From assembly GCA_046349635.1 (NCBI GenBank), contig JAXMBX010000002.1:179666-243665 (forward strand): 64,000 nt of DNA, written 5' to 3'. Shown here piece by piece: positions 52,634 to 61,720 of this stretch; the stretch's first letter is position 1; the number at the start of each line of letters is the position of its first letter. Origin of the DNA: JAXMBX01 sp046349635 (lineage in GTDB: Bacteria; Planctomycetota; Planctomycetia; Planctomycetales; Planctomycetaceae). The notes below the pieces were generated by a model. The model ran no database searches. It had not been told where the DNA came from and worked only from the letters and a program-made list of their open reading frames with translations. The position numbers were made by a program, and so were the translations under genes.

Positions 52634-53475
52634 TGTCCGAAGATTATCAATTTCTAAGTTCCCATCTGCTCGATTCCTCAGGACTCTCTCTGGGACCGGG
52701 GAAGGAATATCTCCTCGAAGCGCGGCTGGTTCCGCTCGCCCAAAGCTGGGGCCTGAACGATATCCAGGAACTGGTCCAGGCGCTCCGCAAGGGTCAGGAC
52801 AAACAGTTGATGGCGGCCGTCACTGAGGCGATGACCACCAATGAGACCTCCTTCTTCCGGGATAAGTCTCCGTTTGAAGACCTGAAGGAACATCTGCTTC
52901 CCGCTCTGATGGAAGCCCGAAAATTGAGCCGCACCCTGCGCATCTGGTGTGCAGCCTCCAGTTCAGGCCAGGAGCCCTACTCCCTCCTGATGCTGATCAA
53001 CGATCACTTTCCCAGCCTGCTCAAGGACTGGCAACTGGAATTTATCGCCACCGATATTTCCAACAACATCCTCATGCGCGCCGAAGCGGGGGTCTACACC
53101 CAGTTCGAAGTCCAGCGCGGACTCCCCATCCAGTTGCTGATGAAATACTTCCAACAGTGCCCGGCCGGTTGGCAAATCAAGGACGATATCCGCAAACGGG
53201 TCAAATTCCGTTACCTCAATCTGCTGGAAAACTTCCACAGTCTCGGCCCGTTTGACCTTATCATGTGCCGCAATGTCCTGATCTATTTCGAGACCAGCGT
53301 CAAACAGCAGATCCTCGAACGAATGCACAAATTGATGCGGTCCGATGGCTATCTCATGATGGGAGCCGCGGAAACCGTGCTCGGAATTACCGACACCTTC
53401 ACCCGGTTCAAACCCTGTACCTCGGCAGTCTACGCCCCCAAGGCGAGTTCCTTTACGACCGGACTGAAATCCTGA
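52630..53475 (+). CDS. cheR: Chemoreceptor glutamate methyltransferase CheR
   Basis: 281 residues; the ATG overlaps the cheB stop (ATGATG, second ATG also possible). N-terminal helical domain, then MTTNETSFFRDKSPFEDL typical of CheR, SAM motif LRIWCAASSSGQEPYSL, FIATDISNNIL, and MCRNVLIYFETSVKQQIL. CheR methylates receptor glutamates and with CheB gives adaptation. Last gene of the che operon; the next gene is convergent with no gap. Confidence 0.96.
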   Translation: MMSEDYQFLSSHLLDSSGLSLGPGKEYLLEARLVPLAQSWGLNDIQELVQALRKGQDKQLMAAVTEAMTTNETSFFRDKSPFEDLKEHLLPALMEARKLSRTLRIWCAASSSGQEPYSLLMLINDHFPSLLKDWQLEFIATDISNNILMRAEAGVYTQFEVQRGLPIQLLMKYFQQCPAGWQIKDDIRKRVKFRYLNLLENFHSLGPFDLIMCRNVLIYFETSVKQQILERMHKLMRSDGYLMMGAAETVLGITDTFTRFKPCTSAVYAPKASSFTTGLKS

Positions 53476-54096
53476 TCAGATTGACGTCAGGGACAGGCCT
53501 CGTCTCTGCAAGGCGGCTGTAAACGCCTCCGTCGTCGTGAAGAGTTCAGCGTCGAAGCCGAATTCGCGACCTGCTGCGACGTATGGTGCGATATCATCCG
53601 TGTAGAGACACTCGGCGGGAGCGCATTCGATCGCACGCGCAGCCGCTTCAAAAATCTCACGGTCAGGCTTGAGAACGCCGACCTCGTACGACAGCACGAA
53701 ATCCTCGAAGCGAGAGAGGACGTCGAATTCCCGCCGTACGAATTCAAAGTGTGAGATGCTGGTGTTGGAAATCAGCACCAGGCGATGCCCCCTGCTTTTC
53801 AGTGCATCCAGAACCGGCACTATGCTGGCATTGAGCGTGAAAATGTCGGAGGCGGCGTGGCGAAACTCCTCCAGCGTCGGATCCTTGGTCACCCCGAACT
53901 CATCGCAGCATTGACGGAAAAACTCCTCTTCCGTTTGACGGCCCCTCTCAAAATCCCACTGGACCCCCTTCTTCAGGAGCGATTCCCGCACGATCTCCGT
54001 GGGAACGCCGCAGACTTCGGCGATCTGCCGGCACATTCGCTCGTGGGAAAAATGGACCAGCACGTTTCCCATATCGAATAAGATTGTCCGTATCAT
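53476..54096 (-). CDS. HAD-superfamily (IA) phosphatase
   Basis: 206 residues. Motif I FDMGNVLVHF: nucleophile Asp, and Asn in place of the second Asp as is usual in YihX-type members. Motif II LVLISNTSISHF, motif III Lys in VGVLKPDREIF, motif IV CLYTDDIAPYV. The small helical cap between residues 17 and 85 is of the C1 type. Substrates are likely sugar phosphates or nucleotides (alpha-D-glucose-1-phosphate phosphatase is the closest known case). It ends exactly where cheR ends. Confidence 0.92.
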   Translation of the reverse strand: MIRTILFDMGNVLVHFSHERMCRQIAEVCGVPTEIVRESLLKKGVQWDFERGRQTEEEFFRQCCDEFGVTKDPTLEEFRHAASDIFTLNASIVPVLDALKSRGHRLVLISNTSISHFEFVRREFDVLSRFEDFVLSYEVGVLKPDREIFEAAARAIECAPAECLYTDDIAPYVAAGREFGFDAELFTTTEAFTAALQRRGLSLTSI

Positions 54097-54290
54097 GCCT
54101 GCTTCCTGCGCGAGTCACTTAAATGCTTGTGGGAGGGAGCCCGAAACTTTTCGTTTAATCCGCAACGGAATCACAACCCAGACCCTCGTATAAGGTTCGT
54201 TTTTTGTAGAATAAAGGAATACCTTCCCGGCGTGGCACCTTGGGCAAAATCTGCGGGAAGAATTCTCTATCGAAAGGGGCGAGTATCGTC

Positions 54291-54770
54291 ATGATCAAGA
54301 TCGTGAGCGGAGACGTTTTGCTGAGCAAGGCTCAGGCGATTGCACATGGAATTGCGCCGAATGATCACTTTGATCAGGGGTTGGCGCTGGCACTGCGGGA
54401 AAAATGGCCCTCACTGCAAAAGGATTTTCGACATTATGCCCATCAGGTACACCCCAAGCCGGGTGAAATCTGGGCGTGGGGAGGTTTCGGAACCCGCATC
54501 GTTAATCTCCTGACGCAGGAAGGGAATTTCGACCACGGTTCCAAGCCGGGTCGGGCGACGCTGGGTAATGTCAGCCACGCCTTGAAACGCCTGAGACATT
54601 TTCTCGAAGTCGAAAAAATCGAGAGCCTCGCTTTACCCCGACTCGCCACCGGAGTCGGAGGACTGGCCTGGAAAGACGTTCTCCCCCTGATCGAACAGCA
54701 CCTGGGAGATCTGCCTCTCCCGGTGTACGTCTATGGAGAATACATCCCGGGACAAGCCGCAAAAGAATAG
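54291..54770 (+). CDS. Macro domain (ADP-ribose-binding) protein
   Basis: 159 residues; AGGGGCGAG 7 bases before ATG 54291. It opens IKIVSGDVLLSKAQAIAHGI, then NDHFDQGLALALREKWPSL, IWAWGG, RIVNLLTQE and ALPRLATGVGGLAWKDVLPL, the phosphate-binding loop of macro domains of the Poa1p/DarG type. Such proteins bind or hydrolyse ADP-ribose modifications on proteins, DNA or RNA. In DarG the macro domain reverses the DNA-modifying toxin DarT; no DarT gene is adjacent here. A strong terminator follows. Confidence 0.88.
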   Translation: MIKIVSGDVLLSKAQAIAHGIAPNDHFDQGLALALREKWPSLQKDFRHYAHQVHPKPGEIWAWGGFGTRIVNLLTQEGNFDHGSKPGRATLGNVSHALKRLRHFLEVEKIESLALPRLATGVGGLAWKDVLPLIEQHLGDLPLPVYVYGEYIPGQAAKE

Positions 54771-54800
54771 CGACACTCCGGTTCCACGGATCATCATCGG

Positions 54801-54829
54801 ACACCCCCTGACCTCAGGGGGTGTTTTTC
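54801..54829 (+). terminator. Rho-independent terminator of the macro-domain gene
   Basis: Perfect 11-bp stem ACACCCCCTGA / TCAGGGGGTGT (54801-54811, 54814-54824) with a two-base minimal loop, followed by TTTTCA. The opposite strand lacks a T tract, so it does not serve gyrB. Confidence 0.85.
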
Positions 54830-54838
54830 ATTCCGCAC

Positions 54839-57325
54839 CTAAATATCCAGATCCTTCACGTCTAGCGCGTGCCGCTCGATGAATTCCCGCCGCGGTTCGA
54901 CGTGGTCGCCCATCAACACCCGGAAGATTTCATCCGCACCCGCCGCGTCCTCCAGGTTCACCTGCAACAATGTCCGCACGCTCGGATCCATCGCCGTCGC
55001 CCACAACTCATCCGAATCCATTTCGCCGAGACCTTTGAACCGGGTCACCTTCAGGCCCTTTTCACCCAGCGTTCGGAGCGTGGGGATCAGTTCCCGGAAG
55101 CTCGCCATCTTGGTTTCCTGATCGTCGTTCCGCACTCGGTACGGAAAAACCGGAGCCCCGTTCTTGTAACCCGCGGGGAGCAGATCCCTCACCTTGATCC
55201 CGTAACTGGCCAGCGTCTGCAGAACCTTGTTGATCAACCGGTTTTCGTGCAGATCCACCACCTCGACCGCATCCTCGGGCGTCTTCGTTTCATCACCCGA
55301 TCCGACCTGTCCCTGGTCGGCAACCAGTTGAACACCGTGTCCATTGTCCCCCTGCAGTTCCGCCAGGAACTTTTCCAATTGTTCCTTGTCGAAGAACCAG
55401 TGCTGTTCCCGCCCGTGGAACACACGATAGCGAGGAAGCAGGCCGTCCGGGCCGAGATGTCCCGACGCCAGGAACTTGAGACTGATCCCCCGCCGTTCCA
55501 GCGTATCCAGAGGCTCGGAAAGCTCGATCATCAGATCCACCACTTTCCGCAGATTCTCCCCTTCAAACACCGTCCCGTCTTCGAAATGCACCGTGCTCCC
55601 AGCCAGCCCCAGGCTGACAAGCTGCTGCATCATCTCTTCGTGAGTCTGCACGTAACGGCGGTTCTTCTTCTGCTCGACACGATACAGCGGCGGCTGCGCA
55701 ATATACACGCAACCTGCTTCCACCAGCTTCCGCATATGCCGGAACAGGAACGTCAACAGCAACGTCCGGATGTGGCTTCCGTCCACGTCCGCGTCGGTCA
55801 TGATGATCAACTTGCCGTATCGCCGCTTCGTGATGTCTTCCAGTTCCGCTCCCGGCGGAATGCCGATCGCCTTGAAGATGTTGGAGATTTCCTGGTTGTC
55901 CAGCACCTTGACGAGCTGCGCCTTCTCGACATTCAGAATCTTTCCACGCAGAGGAAGAATTGCCTGGCTGTTCGAGTCCCGCCCCGTATCCGCGGATCCA
56001 CCCGCGGAGTCACCTTCCACCAGGTACAGCTCGCTGATATCCAGTTCACGCGTCCGGCAGTCACGCAGCTTGTCCGGCAGTCCTCCCGTCGTCAGGGCCC
56101 CCTTGCGGCGGACCATCTCCCGCTGCTTCCGCGCCGCTTCCCGCGCCTCCGCAGCCAACAGACCCTTCTGCGCCACACGCTTCGCAATCCCCGGGTTCTC
56201 TTCAAAGAACTTCGTCAACCCATCCCCCACCAGGCTGTTGACGATCCCTTCCACTTCGCTGTTTCCCAGCTTCGTTTTCGTCTGCCCTTCGAACTGGGGA
56301 TCGGGAACCCGGACCGCAATCACCGCGGTCAACCCTTCGCGGAAGTCATCCCCTGTGGGAGCCAGGTCCTTGAACAGTTCGGACTTCTTACCGTAGTTGT
56401 TGATCGAACGGGTCAGCGCGCTCCGGAATCCGCTCAGATGCGTCCCACCTTCGATCGTGTTGATGTTGTTGGTGTAGGTCCGCACATTCTCATTGAAGCC
56501 ATCGTTGTACTGCATGGCCACGTCCACTTCGACCCGGTCCAATGACCCCTGAATCCGGATCACCTGCGGGAACAGCGGATTCTCCGTCCGGTTCAGCCAG
56601 GCGACGAATTCCGAAATCCCGTCCTGATAGCAGAATTCTTCCTTCTGCCCCGTCCGCTCATCGCTGAGTTGAACGCGAATCCCCTTGTTCAGAAACGCCA
56701 GTTCCTGCAGCCGCTTCTGCAAAATGTCGTACACGAACTTGGTGTCGGGGAAAATCTCCGGATCGGGCAGGAACGTAATCTTCGTCCCCGTCGTGTCTGC
56801 TTTGGTCAGTTTCTTGAGAGGTGTGGTGACCGCCCCCCGGGAGAATTCCATGCTCCAGACAAAACCCTCGCGGCGGATTTCCGCCTCCAGCCATTCACTG
56901 AGCGCATTCACCGCTGTAATGCCCACCCCGTGCAATCCGCCCGTCCCGGTCTTGTAGCCCCCTTCCCGGTCGAACTTGCCCCCGGCGTGCAATTCGGTCA
57001 GCACGACTTCCAGCGCGGAACGATTGTTCTGCTCCGGCATCAGCCCCACGGGAATACCGCGCCCATCATCCAGGCACGTGACGCTCCCATCCGCATTGAT
57101 TCGCACAGTGACGATCGTCGCGTGACCGTTGACCGCTTCGTCGATGCTGTTGTCCACCACTTCGTACACGAGGTGATGCAGACCCCGGGAGGAAGTCGTC
57201 CCGATGTACATCGCGGGGCGGGTTCGAATCCCTTCAATCCCCTTCAACGCGCGAATCTGCTTCTCATCGTACCCCGCGGGGTCGGATGAATTCGTCTCGA
57301 CCGGCTCTTCAGCTTGATTCTCCAA
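54839..57325 (-). CDS. gyrB: DNA gyrase subunit B
   Basis: 828 residues. TTG start at 57325 after AGGAGAG. GHKL ATPase domain: EVVDNSIDEAVNGHA, DDGRGIPVG, GGLHGVGITAVNALSEW; transducer; TOPRIM domain with YLVEGDSAGGSAD, LPLRGKILNVEKA and IMTDADVDGSHIRTLL; a GyrB-type insert and the C-terminal segment ending RFKGLGEMDSDELW. With GyrA it introduces negative supercoils. It ends the dnaN-dciA-gyrB cluster and lies 54 bases after dciA. The length is somewhat over the E. coli enzyme (804). Confidence 0.97.
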   Translation of the reverse strand: MENQAEEPVETNSSDPAGYDEKQIRALKGIEGIRTRPAMYIGTTSSRGLHHLVYEVVDNSIDEAVNGHATIVTVRINADGSVTCLDDGRGIPVGLMPEQNNRSALEVVLTELHAGGKFDREGGYKTGTGGLHGVGITAVNALSEWLEAEIRREGFVWSMEFSRGAVTTPLKKLTKADTTGTKITFLPDPEIFPDTKFVYDILQKRLQELAFLNKGIRVQLSDERTGQKEEFCYQDGISEFVAWLNRTENPLFPQVIRIQGSLDRVEVDVAMQYNDGFNENVRTYTNNINTIEGGTHLSGFRSALTRSINNYGKKSELFKDLAPTGDDFREGLTAVIAVRVPDPQFEGQTKTKLGNSEVEGIVNSLVGDGLTKFFEENPGIAKRVAQKGLLAAEAREAARKQREMVRRKGALTTGGLPDKLRDCRTRELDISELYLVEGDSAGGSADTGRDSNSQAILPLRGKILNVEKAQLVKVLDNQEISNIFKAIGIPPGAELEDITKRRYGKLIIMTDADVDGSHIRTLLLTFLFRHMRKLVEAGCVYIAQPPLYRVEQKKNRRYVQTHEEMMQQLVSLGLAGSTVHFEDGTVFEGENLRKVVDLMIELSEPLDTLERRGISLKFLASGHLGPDGLLPRYRVFHGREQHWFFDKEQLEKFLAELQGDNGHGVQLVADQGQVGSGDETKTPEDAVEVVDLHENRLINKVLQTLASYGIKVRDLLPAGYKNGAPVFPYRVRNDDQETKMASFRELIPTLRTLGEKGLKVTRFKGLGEMDSDELWATAMDPSVRTLLQVNLEDAAGADEIFRVLMGDHVEPRREFIERHALDVKDLDI

Positions 57326-57379
57326 CGTTCTCTCCTCATTTACCGCCTGTCTGGCCGCTGTAGTCCTTTACGCTGTCTT

Positions 57380-57712
57380 CTACGACTTCGATTTGCGGGA
57401 TCCCGCACGACTGGCCAGACGAAATTTCAAATCCTTGATTTTGAGTTCCGGGTGCTTCTGCTGCAGGGAAGACAATAACGAAGCCTTGTGAAAACCGGTC
57501 AATTCTCCCAGCAGCGGTGCGTTTGAAACCTGAACCTGTAAAACCCCACGCGTGATCTGCACCGCCTTCGTTTCCGGGGCAATCGCAGGACCGGAGATTT
57601 CCCCCCAGATCTCCTGAAGCTGTCGATCCGCTCCTTTGCGGGCATACCCGCGGAGAGCGAACAGCTCCTGGAGAGCCCTGGAAACGTGAATCGGTTCCGG
57701 TTCCTCACGCAT
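57380..57712 (-). CDS. dciA: DciA-type replicative helicase operator (DUF721)
   Basis: 110 residues, starting 3 bases after dnaN. KH-like DUF721 pattern: RALQELFALRGYARKGADRQ, IWGEISGPAIAPETKAVQI, GVLQVQVSNAPLLGELTGFH and LLSSLQQKHPELKIKDLKF. DciA loads or supports the replicative DnaB helicase in bacteria that lack DnaC. Its place between dnaN and gyrB is the one often seen. Confidence 0.88.
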   Translation of the reverse strand: MREEPEPIHVSRALQELFALRGYARKGADRQLQEIWGEISGPAIAPETKAVQITRGVLQVQVSNAPLLGELTGFHKASLLSSLQQKHPELKIKDLKFRLASRAGSRKSKS

Positions 57713-57715
57713 GTA

Positions 57716-58831
57716 TCAACGGTCCCGGGTCAAAGGCATGATCACATACACATAGCCGTCCTCCGTCCGCAGGACAGCCGCACTTTCGGCATCAGTCATT
57801 TCCAGCTTCACCTGCGTCTCCGGTCCCAGCACCTTCAGAAAGTCCGCGATGAACCGGGGATCGAACGTGATCGACAATTCTTCTCCTTCAAAGCTGATCG
57901 GCAACTCAATCCGGGACTGTCCGATGTCCGCGGCCTGGCTGGTCAGCACCATCAATCCATCCTTGAACGTGAAATCGACCCCCCGCGATTCTTCGCTGGT
58001 GACGATCTGGGCCTGCCGAATCACCGCATAAAACGTCCCCGCCACCAGGTCCACCGCCACGCGCGAGGAAGAGGGAATCACATCCTGAAACTTCGGGAAA
58101 CGTCCTTCCACCAGGCGGCTGTAAATCGTCGTCGGACCGCTCTTGACCAGCACGTGATGCGGATGCAATGCAATCTGCACCAGTTGATCCCCTTCGGCAA
58201 TGCTCCGCTCAATCAGCGACATCGTCTTGGCGGGAATGACCGGCGGCTGCCCTTCTTTGGGAACATCTCCCTCCACCCCGCACCCGGCCTGCACGACCGC
58301 CAGACGGCGGCTGTCCGTCGCCACCAGACCCAGCTTTTCCTTCTGCGTCAGATCCAGCAGGATCCCACCCAGCGCATAACGCGTGCTTTCCGGATCGGTC
58401 GCGAAAATCGTACGGCGAATCATCTCTTTCAGAATCGACCCGGTGATGCTCAGGAAATTCGATTCCTGGAAATCCGCCACGGGCGGAAATTCTTCCGGGC
58501 TTTCCACGGGCAGTTTGAATTCGCTCCCGCTCGCCCGGATCCAGACCGTGTCTTCCTGCACGTCCAGCGTGACTGTCTCGTCGCGCAGTTCCCGCAGGAT
58601 GGCAATCACCCGGCTTGTCGGCAGCAGAACCTCACCAGAGCCTTCTGCGGCCACGTCCGACAGGGTATATCGAACTCCGATTTCCTGGTCGGTCGCGATC
58701 AGCACCGTCTGCCGCGGATTGACCTGCAATTTGACGTTCTGCAGAACCGGACGTGGAGTACGGGAAGGCACCACGGCACTGACGATCTGGAATGCGGTCG
58801 CCAGCGTTCCGCGAGGGCAGGAAATCTTCAT
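57716..58831 (-). CDS. dnaN: DNA polymerase III sliding clamp (beta subunit)
   Basis: 371 residues; AAGG 7 bases before ATG. Three clamp domains: MKISCPRGTLATAFQIVSAV with PVLQNVKL; middle FPPVADF and ILKEMIRRTIFATD, TRYALGGILLDL; last FPKFQDVIPSSSRVA and the C-terminal VRTEDG/YVYVIMPLTR. It tethers replicative polymerase to DNA. First gene of the minus-strand cluster; dnaA is not within the window. Confidence 0.96.
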   Translation of the reverse strand: MKISCPRGTLATAFQIVSAVVPSRTPRPVLQNVKLQVNPRQTVLIATDQEIGVRYTLSDVAAEGSGEVLLPTSRVIAILRELRDETVTLDVQEDTVWIRASGSEFKLPVESPEEFPPVADFQESNFLSITGSILKEMIRRTIFATDPESTRYALGGILLDLTQKEKLGLVATDSRRLAVVQAGCGVEGDVPKEGQPPVIPAKTMSLIERSIAEGDQLVQIALHPHHVLVKSGPTTIYSRLVEGRFPKFQDVIPSSSRVAVDLVAGTFYAVIRQAQIVTSEESRGVDFTFKDGLMVLTSQAADIGQSRIELPISFEGEELSITFDPRFIADFLKVLGPETQVKLEMTDAESAAVLRTEDGYVYVIMPLTRDR

Positions 58832-59260
58832 GGAGAAACCTTCTGGAATCCTCAGAGATGACCCTCGAAAACCTCCACATCATGGAAGCTTCCGAGGTCT
58901 TTTTCTGTAATAAGAATTTAAAGATAGCAGCAGTAGTATCAGGGATGCGGCAGCGTTGTGGAAGAACGCTGAATATTTTCCGGAAATCAATGATACGAAA
59001 TTAGTTACAGACGAACAAGCGGCACGGGAAATGTGTAAAAAATGTTGCCGAATTGTGGAAACGGAGTGGACTTTTTGTGCGGTTTTTGGCTCAGAAATCA
59101 GTCCCCGAAAGATGCCTGAAAACAACCGACATTTGGCGACATTTTTCCACATCGTTTTAACGCCGTTTGCACAGGGTTTTGGAATTCACTTCAAGTCTCT
59201 TGAAGTTGATAATTTTACGAAACCTACTCAGTTTGAAATCCCCTCCTCGAGACAACTTTC
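58832..59260. other. Candidate origin of replication (oriC) upstream of dnaN
   Basis: A 429-base AT-rich gap without a convincing gene. Two sequences fit the DnaA-box rule TTWTNCACA: TTTTCCACA at 59143-59151 (plus) and its reverse form TGTGTAAAA at 59032-59040. Near matches with one mismatch occur at 59165-59173 (GTTTGCACA) and in TGTGGAAAC near 59056. Genes diverge from the gap: dnaN-dciA-gyrB to the left, GNAT and pfk to the right. Context and boxes together make an origin plausible, not proven. Confidence 0.5.
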
Positions 59261-59449
59261 ATGTCCTCAAACCCAAAGACCGAACCCAAGGATTTGCATT
59301 CTGTCCTGCACTATAGATATCCGAAGCCATTGGATCTGATGAGAAAAGACTTGATCAGTCAGGTGGGGAAATCTAAGGAAGAATTGTACCGCTCTGGGCG
59401 AATTCGTTCCCAAATCTGCAATGCAACCGGCGATGTTTCCCAGAAGTGA
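59261..59449 (+). CDS. Small hypothetical protein, perhaps the 5' part of a frameshifted gene
   Basis: 62 residues: KDLHSVLHYRYPKPLDLMRK then SQVGKSKEELYRSGRIRS and CNATGDVSQK. Polar, no membrane segment, no family known. It lies at the start of the indel-rich zone that affects the next genes, and the frame beside it continues with protein-like sequence, so this and the next ORF could be one gene of about 120 codons. Confidence 0.3.
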   Translation: MSSNPKTEPKDLHSVLHYRYPKPLDLMRKDLISQVGKSKEELYRSGRIRSQICNATGDVSQK

Positions 59450-59618
59450 AGTCGTCACCATGCATGGCGAAGTAGCAGACGAGGTTCATGAATGGCCGAA
59501 GGCTCACATGGGGTCATTCTGTCATCTCCAGATTTTGATTCGGAAGAATGAAGTTCTCGGTTTGTCATGGAAGGCGAGAAAGTCAACTGCGAAAAAACCG
59601 TGGTGGAAGTTCTGGTAA
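59421..59618 (+). CDS. Small hypothetical protein, perhaps the 3' part of a frameshifted gene
   Basis: 65 residues, with an inner ATG at 59460. Sequence HGEVADEVHEWPKAHMGSF, LQILIRKNEVLGLSWKAR and a basic-aromatic end KKPWWKFW of the type that often closes real proteins. No family recognised. It ends 5 bases before the acetyltransferase start. Confidence 0.35.
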   Translation: MQPAMFPRSEVVTMHGEVADEVHEWPKAHMGSFCHLQILIRKNEVLGLSWKARKSTAKKPWWKFW

Positions 59619-59623
59619 CAATC

Positions 59624-60127
59624 CATGCTCACCATTGAACGCGTCACCATAGACAGCCTGCACGTGTTCAAGGCCGTTCGCCTGCAGGCATTGCAGGAAT
59701 CGCCACAAGCCTTCGGCAGCACGTACGCCGCTGAAGTGCAACTGCCGGATTCGACTGGCGAGAACGGGCCGGCCCGTTGCATGCGCGGGTTACATTGAGT
59801 TACCTGCCGCCGGCTGACAAAATATCCCTGTCGGAATCGTGCGTGGCACTCCCGACGACCAGGATCCCCCAGCCGCCTGGGTGGAATCGATGTGGGTGGC
59901 CCTTCTCACCGGCGAAGTGGAGTAGGGCGGTTACTGCTATGCAGATCATCGCCTGGGCTCAGGACCAAGGCTTGAAATCGCTCCTCCTGCATGTCACCGG
60001 CAACAACTCTCCCGCCATCCGGTTAGAGAAAAGTACGAGCCCGGGCTTCTCCCCGACAGGCAACACGGCCCCTTATCCCAACGAACCTGCATTATCCGAA
60101 ATCGAGATGGTTCTGGGGCTGACTTGA
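59624..60127 (+). pseudogene. GNAT-family N-acetyltransferase, broken by frameshifts
   Basis: The span of 504 bases equals a normal GNAT (about 167 residues). The N-terminal part is intact to about 59795: MLTIERVTIDSLHVFKAVRL, LQALQESPQAFGSTYAAE. Then other frames carry GIVRGTPDDQDPPAAWVESM and WVA, and a third carries IAWAQDQGLKSLLLHVTGNN, IRLEK, TGNTAPYPNEPALSEIEMVL, matching the acetyl-CoA-binding half of the family. At least two or three indels are needed to join them, and the Q/RxxGxG/A loop is lost. GNATs transfer acetyl from acetyl-CoA to amines. It lies inside the 59440-61040 indel-rich zone. Confidence 0.75.
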
Positions 60128-60300
60128 AGACGACACTGCCCAAGACCCGTGCAGCTCGCCACCCGCTTAGGCGGGAAAAGCCTTGTTTTTCGATGGTTTC
60201 AGCCCGTTTTCCCGCACTTCCGGGGTGCTGGCACGCACTTTGCCCTTTTGAGCCTGTTTGCCGAAAATTTCCCCGAACGCTGCTGCAAAGGGTAACAATC

Positions 60301-61651
60301 GTGGAAGCCAAAGACCTGGTCGTCAAGACCCTCGGGACCTGTCGCGTCGATTCACCCCCGCCCCGCTTCTCGCGGCCCGACAACGCTCGATCAACAACGT
60401 CGACGAAACCGACCGCGTCCTGTTCGACGACATCGCTTCGAAGCCATTAAGCCGCGGACTCCCCGCGAATGAACTCCCCGGGTTCGAACCGGCCGGCCCC
60501 CGCAAGAAAATCTACTTCGATCCCTCCTAGCGGCCAAGGCGGGAATCGTCACCTAGTGCTTGAAGTCCCGGATTCAACGACGTCATCCGCGCTCGTTCCC
60601 AACTCACCTTCCGCTACGGCGTCAAGAAAATCTACGGCTTCCGTAACGGCTATCAGGATTCATCGCCCGCCATGGGCATCCCGTCAGCGGATCTCACCCC
60701 GATCTCACGTCAGTATCAACGTAGAAGAAGGAGGGACCATCCTTAAGTACGTCCCGCGGGCAACAGGATCCCGCCGAAATGGTCGATTGCCTGGAACAAC
60801 TCGGCGTCAACATGCTCTTCGTGATCGGCGGCGACGGAACGGCAAGGGCGCACTCGCCATCAGCAAAGAGGACGGAACGGGGCCCTCAAAATCTCCGTCA
60901 TCGGCGTTCCCAAGACCATCGACAATGACATCATGTAACATCGATCAGAGCTTCGGTTTCCAGACCGCCTTCTCAATGGCCACGGAATCCATCTCCGCAG
61001 CCCACCGGAGGCGAACCTCCCAATGGCATCGGCCTGGTCCGGCTGATGGGACGGCACTCCGGGTTCATCGCCTGTTATGCCGCGCTCGCCAAGAACGATG
61101 CCAACTTCGTCCTCATCCCCGAAGTCTCCTTCCATCTCGAAGGTCCGAACGGATTATTGCCCGCCATCCTGGAACGGGTCCAACGCCGCGGGCATGCGGT
61201 CATCGTCGTCGCGGAGGGAGCGGGACAGAACCTCTTGGAAGAATGCCCGCAGACCAAAGACGCCTCCGGAAACGCCCGGCTGGGAGACATCGGCCTGTTT
61301 CTCAAACAGAAAATCTCGGCCTATTTCGACGAACGGGGGATCGAACTCAACCTGAAATACATCGATCCCAGCTACATGATCCGCAGCGTCCCCGCGAATC
61401 CGTTCGACAGCGTCTATTGCCTCCGGCTGGCCCACAACGCCGTCCACGCCGCCATGTCCGGCCGGACCGAAATGGTCGTGGGTCGCTGGCACGGCCGGTT
61501 TGTCCACGTCCCGATTACTTTGGCGATCCGCTCCCGCAACCAGGTCGACCCCAACGGGGATCTCTGGATGTCCGTCCTGGAAGCCACCGGCCAGCCCACC
61601 ACCTTCAACCAGCCCTGCGCCCCCGAACTCTCCGTCCACGGAGATAACTGA
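60301..61651 (+). pseudogene. pfkA: 6-phosphofructokinase (TP0108/PPi- or plant-type), 5' half broken by indels
   Basis: The span equals 450 codons, normal for this long PFK type. The 3' part, from about 61046 on, is one clean frame: LVRLMGRHSGFIACYAALAK, VLIPEVSFHLEG, HAVIVVAEGAGQNL, YIDPSYMIRS and CLRLAHNAVHAAMSGRTEMV. The 5' part shows family segments only in switching frames: RSINNVDETDRVLFDD, FEPAGPRKKIYFDPS, FRNGYQ, EQLGVNMLFVIGGDGT, ISVIGVPKTIDNDI and SFGFQTAFSMATESI. The nucleotide-binding GGLCPG segment is damaged by substitutions as well. The enzyme phosphorylates fructose 6-phosphate in glycolysis. GTG 60301 is the likely start. Probably a sequence-quality effect. Confidence 0.82.
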
Positions 61652-61720
61652 GAGCGTCGATCAAAGCGTCTTTAACTAGCCCCAAGCGGCAGCGCGGGGT
61701 TCCTCATCGATTGCCAATAC

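Noticed and set aside
54097..54290. DarT-like toxin next to the macro-domain gene
   Set aside because: The flanking gap is too short and contains no coding frame; the neighbours are a HAD phosphatase and gyrB.
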